Shown here piece by piece: positions 1-8,933 of a stretch of 22,049 nt of DNA. The first letter of the stretch is position 1. Each line of letters begins with the position of its first letter. The notes below the pieces were generated by a model. The model searched no databases, was not told where the DNA came from, and saw only the letters and a program-made list of their open reading frames with translations. Position numbers and translations under genes: made by a program. The stretch covers positions 1-22,049 of the forward strand of contig NW_014578948.1 in the NCBI RefSeq assembly GCF_000485595.1, in the 5' to 3' direction. This DNA comes from Priapulus caudatus (taxonomy: Eukaryota > Priapulida > Priapulimorpha > Priapulimorphida > Priapulidae).

Positions 1-108
1 CGAAACGTCACGAATTCTATTTTTATCCTCCAAAAATGGAAAAGTGGGTGGGGTCTATTTTTATCCTGTAATCACAGGTCGGAGCAATTTCTCTGTTGAG
101 ACGCATGT
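1..108. other. Non-coding flank with short direct repeat
   Basis: No gene is visible. The motif TCTATTTTTATCCT occurs twice, at about 17 and 54, in direct orientation. The stretch ends at the outer edge of the foldback element that begins at 109. Confidence 0.5.
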
Positions 109-989
109 GTACTAGAGCTATAGACCAGTCTTAAAATATTATTCATGACCTCGAGTCATCGCACGAAAACGAGGCTAACCTAGGCAATTTTGTAAACAAT
201 GGCGGCTCAGGCAGGCACGCACAGAGGGGGTACACGCACGTACACGCACGNACGTACACAAAGAATTACACGCACGTACACGCGGTGTACGCCGCAGCGT
301 AGCACGCAGGTTAGCAGCGCACGTACATGCGGCGTAGCACGCACGTGGCTACGGCACGGTACACGCAGAATGCAACGCACGTACACGCGTGTACACGCAC
401 ATACCACGCGGTACACGCAGCGCACAGCGTTGGTGAGGTCTGGTCAGCCCTGTACGCAGGTACACGCCCGTACCGTACGTACAGCGCGGGTACACGCACG
501 TAGACACGGCGGGTACACGCACGTAGCACCGCACGTGCAGCGGAGATACCCGCACGTACTATGGGCGGGTACGCAGCACGTGCACGCGGGTACACGCACG
601 TAGCACGGCGGGTACACGCACGTACGCCGCACGTACAGCGGCGATAGACACGCACGTAAACACGCGAGTACGCGCACGTGCAGCGCGGGTACAGCGCACG
701 TACACACGGGTACAACGCACCGTTGCCGCGTGTACCCGCGTGCACGTGCGTGTACCCGCGTGCACGTGCGTGTATCTCCGTGTACCCGCGTGTACCCGCG
801 TGTACGTGCGTGTATCTGCGTGTACGTGCGTGTACCCCCTCTGTGCGTGCCTGCCTGAGCAGCCATTGTTTACAAAATTGCATAGCTTAGCGTCGTTTTC
901 GTGCGATGACCCCCGGTCATGAATAATGAAAATTTATTAAATTAATATTATTATTTAATTTATTTAAGACTGGTCTATAGCTCTAGTAC
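109..989. mobile_element. Foldback / long-TIR MITE with minisatellite interior
   Basis: The left end (GTACTAGAGCTATAGACCAG at 109-128) is the reverse complement of the right end (970-989). The similarity runs inward for about 130 bp, through the motifs TCATCGCACGAAAACGA and CAATTTTGTAAACAATGG. The right arm carries an extra AT-rich block of about 30 bp near 930-962. Inside the arms the DNA is a degenerate minisatellite built on GTACACGCACG, written in one sense up to about 720 and in the opposite sense from about 725 to 840. No transposase is present, so this is a non-autonomous element. The palindromic GTAC at both edges makes the target duplication ambiguous: it could be GTAC, CTAG or TA, and I cannot assign a superfamily. 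Confidence 0.8.
230..840. repeat. Degenerate GTACACGCACG minisatellite, strand-switching
   Basis: Units of roughly 11-14 bp with core GTACACGCACG or GGGTACACGCACGTA repeat from about 230 to 720. The complementary version (CGTGCGTGTACCCG) fills about 725-840. Open frames on both strands across this block give low-complexity R/T/Y/H/V/C proteins and are by-products of the repeat. Confidence 0.85.
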
Positions 990-993
990 TCTA

Positions 994-1030
994 GCCCTTC
1001 GCTCCTTCATCCTGCGACGAAGCGAAGGGG
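994..1030. repeat. Short inverted repeat (hairpin) beside the foldback element
   Basis: CCCTTCGCT at 995-1003 pairs with AGCGAAGGG at 1021-1029 around a loop of about 17 nt. It starts five bases after the outer end of the foldback element, so it may be part of an older element into which that one inserted. No function is claimed. Confidence 0.5.
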
Positions 1031-1457
1031 TATTGTACGAGTGCGTGTACATACGTACGTAACTATGTAGTGTTACGAGAGCCCAGACTTAAGATTGAGA
1101 TGAAAATAACACATTTGCACAAAGAATTGCAGTTATAGTGATATTATATGTTATATTAATGTGTAAAATATGTTTTTTTCATGGAAAATACATCAGAAAA
1201 CTTACTTATCTAGCGGTCATAAACCAAAACAAACATTTCCAAATGGCGTTTGTTCTCTTGTTTTGAAGGTTTTCTTCAGTCAAAGCAAATCAGTCAAGAA
1301 ATGGCATCATATTTGGGTTAATTCACTCAAACCCATGTTGTTTTAAAGAAAACATACTAAAAAACTACTTTAACCTAACTTACAGAAATTCGGAATTTTG
1401 GCTACAAGTCATGGAGGCTAATATCTTGCCAAATTCCAGCCAATCAGAAGGCGCTAA
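1031..1457. other. AT-rich intergenic DNA, no gene seen
   Basis: I see no coding frame, RNA gene or clear repeat here. A small hairpin (TGGGTT ... AACCCA, about 1315-1336) and a CCAAT motif near 1440 are present but isolated. The retroelement reading frame opens at 1458. Confidence 0.5.
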
Positions 1458-2699
1458 ATTCTTCCCTATGTTATACCGTTTGGGAAAAAAAAATTCGCGC
1501 GCGGGCCCGCACCGCTGAAGAAGCCCAAGGTGGCACCGGTGGCGAAATCCGAGGAAGTCAGTTCCGGGGAAAATACGTCAGCCGCTGTTCCGTCCGAGGA
1601 TCTTCAGGAGATCAAGCAGATGTTAAGAGACCTTCTAAGTAGTGGGGGACCCAGCGTCCATCGCCCGGCGCCTCCTGGCAGTGGCAAGGCCGGATATCGT
1701 AAGAGAAGGTCAAATGGTCAGGGACACAGACCATTGAACTGCTACGAGTGCGGAGAGGTGTGCCATTTTGCGCGAGAGTGCCCGGAACGGAGGAGACGCC
1801 GGCGAGAGGAGCTCGACCATCATGGGCCAGAGCAGTACAGAGAGAAGTTGATTGCACAGCGTAATGAGCTGCAGGCGATGGAGAACGTCATGCAGCAAGC
1901 GCACGACAAACATGTGCAGGAGGTGGGACAGCTTCAGAGTCAGATACAGAAGCAGCACGGGCAAGACACGCGTCATCGCGTGATAGAGACGCTGGGACAG
2001 GACAACTCCAAGCTGAAGCAAGAGAACGACCGATGCCAGCGACAGATATCTCAGCTGATGGCCAAGGTGCAGAGTCTGCAGGCTGAGCGCACGAACATGG
2101 CGCAGCGCATGCAGAACGAGATCGATCAGCAGGTGACCTACTACCAGGAGAAGTTCATGCAGTCGGACAGAGCCAACCATGAGATAGAGGGCAGCATCTC
2201 TCAGCGTACGGAGGTTGAGCACACGCTGCAGCGGCGGCTAGCTGAGGGGACGGAGGAGCTACATAAGGAGCGTGAGCAGCATGTGACGGCCGACTCCGCG
2301 CTCACGACGGCCGTCCAGGAAGAGTCGACGAAGCTGAAGAACCGATTAAACTCCCTGCAGAGTAGCGACACAGAGCAGCTACATATGGTGAAGGCGCTGG
2401 AGGAAAAGCTACAAGAGCAGGTTTATGTGCGGTAGGAGCTAGAGAGCAAGGTGCATGACATGCAGCGGCAGATGGATGCACTCATGCTCGAGCTACCGGA
2501 ACTGAACAAAGCTAAGGAGAAGCTGTTGTCGCAGGTCCGGCAATCGGAGGGAAAGGGACAAGAAGATGGTGTCCAGAGTGTCAATGGTGACCACGTCAAC
2601 GACACGTTGAAACAATTGAACAAGGTCCAAGAGTTTGAAGAAATCGTGGCAGAGAAGGACAAGCACATTGTGATGCTGCAGGGGGCCCGGATGTCATGA
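1458..2699 (+). pseudogene. Gag-like zinc-knuckle and coiled-coil protein, interrupted
   Basis: The frame opens at 1458 after a TAA, has no in-frame ATG near its beginning (the first plausible start, at 1530, is GTG) and runs to an in-frame TAG at 2433. It continues in the same frame to a TGA at 2697. Counting from 1530, residues 71-84 form a CX2CX4HX4C knuckle (C71, C74, H79, C84; motif CYECGEVCHFAREC), followed by an arginine-rich patch. From about residue 110 to the end the protein is rich in Q, E, K and L with heptad spacing, a long predicted coiled coil of roughly 250 residues. CCHC knuckles in LTR-element Gag bind RNA. A long coiled coil downstream of the knuckle is not where Gag coiled coils usually sit. 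The missing ATG and the TAG (one transition from CAG) mark this as a relic. A host-derived coiled-coil segment is an alternative origin for the second half. Confidence 0.65.
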
Positions 2700-2868
2700 C
2701 ACCTCGGGGCACTGAAGACGCTGAAGCGGGTGCGTCAGAGGTTCATGTGACCGGGGATGCGGGCCGACATCAAGAGGTGGTGTCAGCAGTGTGACGTGTG
2801 CGCCAGGAGGAAATGAGGGATAAAGCGCCGTGCGGGACGTCGGCAACAACCGGTGGGTGCACCAATGG
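2700..2868 (+). pseudogene. Integrase N-terminal zinc-domain remnant
   Basis: This segment stays in the same frame as the coiled-coil frame to its left. It reads HLGALKTLKRVRQRF, then a stop, PGMRADIKRWCQQCDVCARRK, then another stop and VGAPME. This is the usual layout of the H2C2 zinc-binding domain of LTR-retrotransposon integrases. The second histidine is at 2700 and the CX2C pair is at 2790 and 2799; the first histidine is not clearly present. TGA codons at 2697, 2748 and 2814 break it, and the 2748 codon sits where tryptophan is normally found. The DDE catalytic core does not follow. The domain would normally help integrase bind LTR DNA; this copy cannot make a working enzyme. Confidence 0.75.
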
Positions 2869-3254
2869 AGGCGGACGCACAACCCCCAATGGACTTGACG
2901 TCATCGCAAGCCGACAGCAAAGGAACAGAAGTGGAGGTGGGAACAGAGCAAGGAACTGATGGGACTGAGTGTGAGATGCCTGTTGACCAAGAGCCGGCTG
3001 ACGCCGACGATGGTGAGTCGGAACAGTGCGATGCACGACCCCCAGCGGACTTGACGCCCTCGCCAGCCGACAACGATGGAAACGAAGTGGGAGAAGCGGG
3101 CATGGCAGACGAGACGGCGAGGTGGCACAAGGCCGTTGGAGCCATGGAGAATGGGTACCGACGACGGGCCTTGGCGCAAATGCCGGAGCAGGTGACGCAC
3201 AGCCGGCAGCAGGTGCAGCCGCCCGCGTACTACAGCGTCCGGAAGGAACAGTAG
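2869..3254 (+). pseudogene. Acidic tail frame with 156-bp in-frame duplication
   Basis: The frame shared with the gag-like and integrase segments stays open here to the TAG at 3252. It encodes a D/E/G/P/S-rich segment of about 128 residues. Two related blocks, PPMDLTSSQADSKGTEVE and PPADLTPSPADNDGNEVG, lie 156 bp (52 codons) apart and are also alike at DNA level (from about 2874 and 3030). No conserved domain is recognised. It occupies the place where the integrase catalytic core should be. It may be element-specific sequence, or unrelated DNA fused after a deletion. Confidence 0.45.
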
Positions 3255-4094
3255 ACAGATGAGCGGCAGCGGGAGGGAAGAAGAGAAGACCTCTACGGTG
3301 GCACTAAGATCGCTCAAACTGGGGTAATACCCCGCGGTGAGTTAACACTGCACGAGTCTGTAGGGAGGAGGAAGTGACGGGGCGTATGACGCCTCGTGGG
3401 TCGCCTGCGGGTGATGATCATGCTTGCGGGGTTACGACTTCTCCTTTCCAACTCCGCCGGATGTGTTAGCGGAGCGGACGGGGATGGCACGTGTCGATCT
3501 GGAGTATCGACGCGGGTGGTGGGGTTACGCCAAATGCCTGTGCGTGCAGATATCGCCTTGCCCGTGTAGACCCGCCGAGGAGCGGGTTACGTGTTGTCGC
3601 CCGAGCGCCGGTGACGTGATTGCCGCACGACCGACTACATAGATGGTGGGTAGCAGAGGATGCACACCGAAAAGAGCAAAGTCAACCTGTCGCCGTGGGC
3701 CATGGAACTCTTTCCTCTTTGTGGAACACTCCTAAACAGTGGGGAGGACTAAGGTGGTGCGTCGGCAAGCAAGTTCCCGGGGGCCAGGGAGCCTACCGGA
3801 TCGCCGTCAACGCCGGACGTTCTACCGACCCGTGCCCCTAGAGGAGGCCACGTCACAGCATGGGAGGAGCTTCGCATAGTGCGGGGGCCCACTAAGCGCC
3901 CCGTGCCGCGATTAGTTTGTCTTGTAGTTGACGCCTTTGTTTGTAATGTTTACCGCTGGGCGGTTGCCCCTTGTTCTTAGCAGAGTGTGTGTTTACAACG
4001 TGCGGTTGTTCCCAGTGGTTAGTATAGCATGTGTCATCTGCTATGTTTTATTTTTATTTGGTAGTATAAATTGAACAGGGGCTTTTCAATTTTA
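3255..4094 (+). other. Decayed retroelement interior without open gene
   Basis: No continuous coding frame is present. Around 3751-3840, frames shifted against each other read KVVRR and AYRIA. These resemble the C-terminal end of a gypsy integrase but are too short to be sure. From about 3960 the DNA becomes AT-rich and leads into the polypurine tract. Treat this as degraded element DNA. Confidence 0.4.
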
Positions 4095-4106
4095 AGTTGG
4101 GGGGAG
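4095..4106 (+). promoter_or_regulatory. Polypurine tract before 3' LTR
   Basis: AGTTGGGGGGAG lies directly before TGTAGCAG. A purine run immediately 5' of TG is the usual plus-strand primer of LTR retrotransposons. Confidence 0.6.
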
Positions 4107-5470
4107 TGTAGCAGATTCGCTTTTAGGATCGTGCGTTGCTGTAACGGGTGTTATAGTTTTATCTCACGAGAGATGGCGCTAGTGGGGTGTCCCGCAATCA
4201 ACCAATCGTGTATACCCCTCTGCGATGACTGTTCTAGAAAGTGAAAACAATAGGCGAAAAGGGCGTGACAAGAGGAGACACGCCGAAGGTTATGGGAGAA
4301 CAGCTGTGTTTTAGAATGTGTCCGGGCGATATCAATCGTGCATGTGCATTACTGTAGGGTGTGCGGGATGTGTGATATCATGCAGATATTCATAGTGCGC
4401 GTACAGTAGCTAGTAGTAGTGTGGCCGGAATGTATACTGTAGGGATAAATAGGTACGTTACCAGCGTATTTGGAATATGTCGGACTGAGACCTCCATGAT
4501 ATAGGCTTAGACTATAGTGTATTAGTATTACTATTATTATTGGTGTTCTGTGTATGTTGTTAGGCTTAGCTGATGGCTGTATAGGCCTACTGAGGGGGTA
4601 ACAATATAGCTGGCGTATGTTGTTAGCTGATGGCTGTATACTGAGTGGGTAATACTAATAATATAGCTGGCGTATGTTGTTAGCTATGGCTGTATACTGA
4701 GGGTAGATCAACTAATAGCTGCGTATGTTGTTAGCTGATGCTTGTATACTGGAGGTGGTAATACTAATAATATAGCTGGCGCATGTTTGTTAGGCTGATG
4801 GCTGTATATGAAGGGGTAATAATAAGTAGCTGCGTATCTTGTTTAGCTGATGGGCTGATACTGGGAGTTCTATGCGCGCATTAGATTCTTATATGAGGTA
4901 AAAGCTGGATGCTGTGCTATGCTGTATACTGGTAATAGTGGCTATGTGTTCGCAGACACATCGGAGTTGTGAGTGTAGCTTACACTCGCGTTACTCTACA
5001 GAACTAACGTTGAACTCGCGGGTTTTCGCTGCAACCAAGTTGCCATCCGCCCCCCGGAACGCCAAGCTTTCGCATATTTTTGTAACCGAGGGGGCGCCAC
5101 CGAAAGTGAACCTCGTTAGAGCAGTCTATACAGTTAGCAAAGTGATCTGATTATCCAAACTTAATTGTCATGTATGCTAGGCAGCTGGCGTTCAAATTGC
5201 AATGTAGTGATATAGTTCCGGCGTATTACGGGGCATGATGGGTCTTGCACGTCGAATGCGCGCGCGCGATGAATGACTCGAGTCTGGCTTAGAGCGAACG
5301 TGCTGCTGTTGCTGGTGTTGGTTAATGTTGTTAGACTTGCTTTGTTAGCACGCGTTACATAATAAATATTAAAACTTACTCTCCTACTTCTATTACTTAT
5401 TACTTCTCACTTCGTGACCGGCACCCTCACCCTCTCCGTATATCTCATTTCGTGACCGGAATCCTCCCCC
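4107..5470 (+). repeat. Probable 3' LTR (right end uncertain)
   Basis: It starts with TGTAGCAG right after the polypurine tract. A TATA-like GGGATAAATAGG lies at about 4442-4453 and an AATAAA signal at 5361-5366. The end is not proved: a direct repeat CGTGACCGG near 5412 and 5452 lies in the expected U5 area, but no second LTR is in the window for comparison. A six-copy minisatellite is embedded inside. Confidence 0.4.
4552..4870 (+). repeat. Minisatellite, 50-63 bp unit, about six copies
   Basis: The unit contains GTATGTTGTTAGCTGATGGC, then TGTATACTGAG..GGTAATA and ATATAGCTGGC. Starts are at about 4552, 4615, 4672, 4722, 4781 and 4833. Copies differ by small indels. Confidence 0.85.
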
Positions 5471-5486
5471 TTTTCTCGGCGCTCGG
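4871..5486. other. No gene seen; LTR tail and flank
   Basis: A perfect 7-bp stem with a 3-nt loop (GAGTGTA GCT TACACTC) lies at 4971-4987. A 78-codon open frame at 4914-5150 has no recognisable domain and is not supported as a gene. The AATAAA at 5361 is the only transcript-type signal. Confidence 0.4.
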
Positions 5487-5662
5487 GTGTTTGGCTGCCT
5501 CTGCCTCATCGCGATCATTGTGATCGAACTCGTAAAGGACGGGGTGGTAACGGCCCTGTCAGGGTGCGCGACACAACGGCAACCGGACCTATACCACGGC
5601 CAATGGTATTGCTCAAGTCAAGTAAAGGAGAGAGAGAGTAAACGTTACAGTATCATTACAGA

Positions 5663-5810
5663 CACACACCCACACACGCACCACGCACCACTACCACACA
5701 TACGCACACCTACACGCGAACGCGCACACGCACACACACACGCGCACAAGCGCGCACACACGCACACAAACACAGACGACACACACACACACACGCACAC
5801 ACACACATTA
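5663..5810. repeat. (CA)n-rich compound microsatellite
   Basis: Mostly CACACA, interrupted by CGCA, CCTA and ACGA units. The open frame reading through it is low-complexity T/H protein and not a gene. Confidence 0.9.
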
Positions 5811-6057
5811 CAGAGATTCGATCAGTAAACAATAAACGCAGGTGGCGCTAAACGAAACGACGACAAATCTGAGGATCCGACAAAAAAACACGAACCTGGG
5901 ATCGACGATGTAGAAGGAAGCTCTGTTTCACAGCTGGCTCTGTCTCTGGCATCGCATCCCCGACAGCAAGAAGTAAATCCTCATTCACTGCGCGTTAATC
6001 GTCAGGTGACCGAACGGATATCTCCCTCTCACCGTCTGCTACCGGACCGACGATGTA
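5811..6057. other. Unannotated intergenic DNA
   Basis: I see no coding frame, RNA gene or repeat that I can support here. It sits between the CA array and the dispersed 160-bp repeat. Confidence 0.4.
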
Positions 6058-6217
6058 GGCGCGTGCGTGCACCATACGCATGACAGACGCTCACGTCACC
6101 AGTAGCGCGTGCGCGTTGCCAAGAACGCACAGAGGTGCGAAGAGCGCGTTAGATAAAGAACGTACGTCAATGTGAAAGTTTATACACGCTAAAGAACTGC
6201 CCGGCCAGTTACGCAGG
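6058..6217 (+). repeat. Dispersed 160-bp repeat, copy A
   Basis: It begins GGCGCGTGCGTGCACCATAC and ends GCCAGTTACGCAGG. It matches 13189-13344 in the same orientation, by eye at about 90 % identity with small indels. It is probably a fragment of an unidentified transposable element. Confidence 0.85.
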
Positions 6218-6229
6218 CCGTACCTAAGG

Positions 6230-6445
6230 ACAAGTTAAAAGGTTGAATTTATTTTTTATTTTTAAAATCTTTACTTAAAAACTGCCCTGATGACATTCAG
6301 GCCGTAAGCAGAGTCTTAAAGTCATTTAGACTCTCACGTTGTAATAAAACTAGCACGCAGTTCTGCTGATAAGAGTAAACGTATCTCCAATGATAAGTGA
6401 TAACGTGAATCGAAGATATAAAATAGTATGACAGAACCTACGGAC
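6230..6445. mobile_element. MITE core, copy A
   Basis: From CAAGTTAAAAGGTTGAATTT to ATAAAATAGTATGACAGAACC this segment matches 8413-8632. Shared blocks include CATTTAGACTCT, AACGTATCTCCAATGATAAG and TGATAACGTG. The outer inverted repeats seen in the other copy are missing here, so this copy is truncated or its ends have been replaced by the minisatellite on its right. Confidence 0.7.
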
Positions 6446-7155
6446 GCAACCATGTACAACATGAGTTATAAAGGCAAAGCCGAGTGCAATAGCCTACACA
6501 CGGGTGAAGGCATGTGACAGATCCTGTAAGGGCAAGACCTTGTTACAGGACCTAGGTGCATGGGTAAAGCATCGTGACAGAACCAATACGGGTAAAGGTT
6601 TGTGACTGAATTAATATAGGTAAAGGTACGTGCCCGTACTTATAACAAAAAAGCTTTGCTACAGGTGCTTGCTCTAAAGCAGCGGTTCTTAACCTGGGAA
6701 TCGTGACCCCCATGCGGTCGTTTGGGGTATTTTCTGGGGTCATAAAGAGGTCATAAATGAAACAAATCCATTTAAATATATAATTATCATGGTGCTACCC
6801 AAAAAATTTCTTCACTTCAGTGACTCATAAATTTGGTTGCCCACAAGCCTAATTAAAGCACTTGCCCGAACTTTTTTTTGGATCGCCTGATGGCTGTGAA
6901 GCAATTTCAGTCATTCCATTGACTGAGTATTGGCAGACATGTTTTCATAAATGGGGCTGTTTTTTTTCAATTTTTGTTTCCTGGGTCACGGTACTGACCA
7001 AGAATGTCTGATGGGGTCGTGGGGCCAAAAAGGTTAAGAACCACTGCTCTAAAGGTAATGTAGGTACGTGTAACAGAATCTGTACAGGTTAATATGTGAT
7101 AGAATCTATACAGGTAATTGTACACAGGAATATATAAAGGTAAAAAGGTTCTGTC
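6428..7155 (+). repeat. Degenerate minisatellite, about 27-33 bp unit, split by a hAT MITE
   Basis: The unit resembles GTGACAGAACC, then TACGGGTAAAGG and a short spacer. Clear starts are at 6514, 6541, 6574 and 6602, and more units follow at about 7055-7150. The GACAGAACC at the right end of MITE copy A matches the unit, so the array may have grown from that end. The hAT element at 6680-7046 interrupts it. Confidence 0.65.
6680..7046. mobile_element. Complete hAT-type MITE (367 bp) with 8-bp target duplication
   Basis: The left end CAGCGGTTCTTAACCT and the right end AGGTTAAGAACCACTG are inverted repeats of 16 bp with one mismatch. Weaker similarity continues inward (GTGACCCC against GGGGTCGTGGGG). 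The element is flanked by a perfect 8-bp duplication CTCTAAAG at 6672-6679 and 7047-7054. An 8-bp duplication and CAGNGGTTCTTAACC ends are typical of hAT elements. It encodes no transposase, so it depended on an autonomous relative. Confidence 0.93.
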
Positions 7156-7204
7156 AGTTATTTAGTTCTAATTAGTTAATTATTGTTGTGTTTAGCTGTT
7201 TACA

Positions 7205-7243
7205 ATGTATGTATGTTTGTATGTATGTATGTATGTATGTATG

Positions 7244-7274
<31 letters not shown>

Positions 7275-7431
7275 TGTATGTATGTAGTATGTATGTATGT
7301 ATGTATGTATGTATGTATGTATGATATGTATGTATGTATGTATGTATGTATTGTATGTTATGATGTATGTATGTATGTATGCATGCTGTATGTATGCATT
7401 GCATGCATGCATGCATGCCCTGCATGCAATG

Positions 7432-7462
<31 letters not shown>

Positions 7463-7972
7463 TGTATGTATGTATGTATGTATGTATGTATGCTAATGTA
7501 TGTATGGTATGTATGTATGAGTATGTATGTATGTATGTTCTGTATGTATGTATGCTTTATGCATTATGTATGTATGTATGTATTGTATGTATGTATGTAT
7601 GTATGCTATGTCATGTATGTTATGAGTAATGTATGATGTATTGTATGTACTGTATTGTATGTTATGTATGTATGTATGCATGTATGTATGGTATGATCAT
7701 TGTATGCATGTAGCTGCTATGTATGTGCATGTATGTAATGTATGTCATGTAGTTGTATTATGTATGTATGTATGGGTATGTATGTCATGTATGTATTAGT
7801 GTTATGTATGTATGTAATGTATGTATGTATTATGTATGTATGTATGTCTGTATTGTGTATGTGTATGTATCGATGTATGTATGTAGTGTATGTATGGTAT
7901 GTATGTATGTTGTATGTATCGTATGTATGTATGTGATGTATGTATGTATGTTAGTAATGTACTGTATGTATG

Positions 7973-8004
<32 letters not shown>

Positions 8005-8245
8005 TGTATGTATTATGTATAGTATGTACTGTATGTATGTATGTAATGTATGTATGTATGTAGACTGTATGTATGTAGGTAGTGTATGTATGTATGTTAT
8101 CGTATGTATGCTATGTATGTATGGTATGTATGTACTGGTATGTTTTTTTTCATGCTATGTATGTATGTATGTATGTATGGTATGTATGTACCTGTTATGT
8201 ATGTATGTATGTTATGTATTGTAGTATGTATGTATTATGTTATGA
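7205..8245. repeat. (ATGT)n tetranucleotide array, about 1 kb
   Basis: Long runs of TATG are broken by single-base slips and a few GCATGC patches (about 7379-7430). Open frames on both strands read as M/Y/V/C or I/H/T/Y peptides and are artefacts of the repeat. Confidence 0.97.
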
Positions 8246-8377
8246 CTTGGCGAACCTTTAGATACGGTATTCCTTCAAAAAAAGATGAAAAAAATGTACA
8301 AAAACAAAAATTCATTCCGTTAATCCCCTTATAAGTATTTCGCTGAGTACAACTGCTCAAGCTCCCAAAGCACCATT

Positions 8378-8671
8378 CAACATATGCTGATGATTGCCAA
8401 CGGGAGCGCGCAAGTTAAAAGGTTTGAATTTATATTTTTATTTTTAAATCTTTACTTCAAAAACTGGCCCTGAAGACATTAAGACTCTGTAAGCAGAGGT
8501 CCTAAGGTCATTTAGACTCTTCACGTTGCTTGAGAAACTAGCACGCATTTCTGCTGATAGAGTGAACGTATCTCCAATGATAAGTGATAACGTGGTTGAT
8601 CGAGATATAAAATAGTTTATGACGAACCTTTTACCTTGCGCCTCACGTTGGCCAAAATCATCAGCCATGTT
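8378..8671. mobile_element. MITE copy B with about 45-bp imperfect terminal inverted repeats
   Basis: The left end (about 8378-8422: CAACATATGCTGATGATTGC, then CAACGGGAGCGCGCAAG and TTAAAAGGTT) is an imperfect reverse complement of the right end (about 8626-8671: AACCTTTTACCTTGCGCCTC, then GTTGGCC and AATCATCAGCCATGTTG). The interior matches 6230-6445. No target duplication is evident. It ends about 20 bp before the Helitron start. Confidence 0.7.
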
Positions 8672-8933
8672 GATGCGTGCGCCGATTCATCTATACTATA
8701 ATGAGGGCTAATCTTGGTGTGTCAGTGTGTGTTGTGTGATGTGTTTTGTTTGCACCTCGCTTTTCTCCGTGATTTTTACTCAATCCGCGCTAACTGAAGA
8801 TATATCGAGAATTCAACCACGTCTGCAGACAAAAATTTAAAAAAGAGTTAAAAAGTAAAAGAAAAATCGGCTAAAAGTCAAAATTCAGATCATCACGTAC
8901 GTGGGAATTATTTTTCGCCGTGTCTTTGCCCCC

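Larger units (their letters stand above)
1458..5470 (+). mobile_element. Degenerate Ty3/gypsy-like LTR retrotransposon, 5'-truncated
   Basis: Reading left to right I see: a CCHC zinc knuckle, a long coiled coil, the N-terminal zinc domain of an integrase, an acidic tail, a long decayed region, a polypurine tract (AGTTGGGGGGAG, 4095-4106) and a following TGTAGCAG typical of an LTR start. Protease, reverse transcriptase, RNase H and the integrase catalytic core are not recognisable. No 5' LTR or primer-binding site is visible, and the left edge is set only by where the frame opens. The right limit (LTR end) is approximate. The region is more GC-rich than the AT-rich flanks. Gypsy-type is inferred from the integrase motif style (HLG..KT...RF, PGM, C..C ARRK). 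I cannot exclude another LTR lineage. Confidence 0.65.

Noticed and set aside
199-922. Many overlapping frames on both strands in the first kilobase
   Set aside because: They are low-complexity translations of the GTACACGCACG minisatellite. Only the arm-conserved start is kept, as a weak finding.
1710-2222. Minus-strand 170-codon frame
   Set aside because: It is the antisense shadow of the coiled-coil frame, with leucine- and histidine-rich composition and no domain.
3424-3841. Two plus-strand frames of about 72 codons
   Set aside because: No domain and no proper start, inside decayed retroelement DNA. At most they hold fragments of an integrase C-terminus.
5487-5828. Plus-strand frame with a hydrophobic start like a signal peptide
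   Set aside because: Most of it is the CA array (T/H repeats), and the hydrophobic start is short and unsupported.
7192-8334. Frames rich in M/Y/V/C or I/H/T/Y
   Set aside because: These are translations of the ATGT array.
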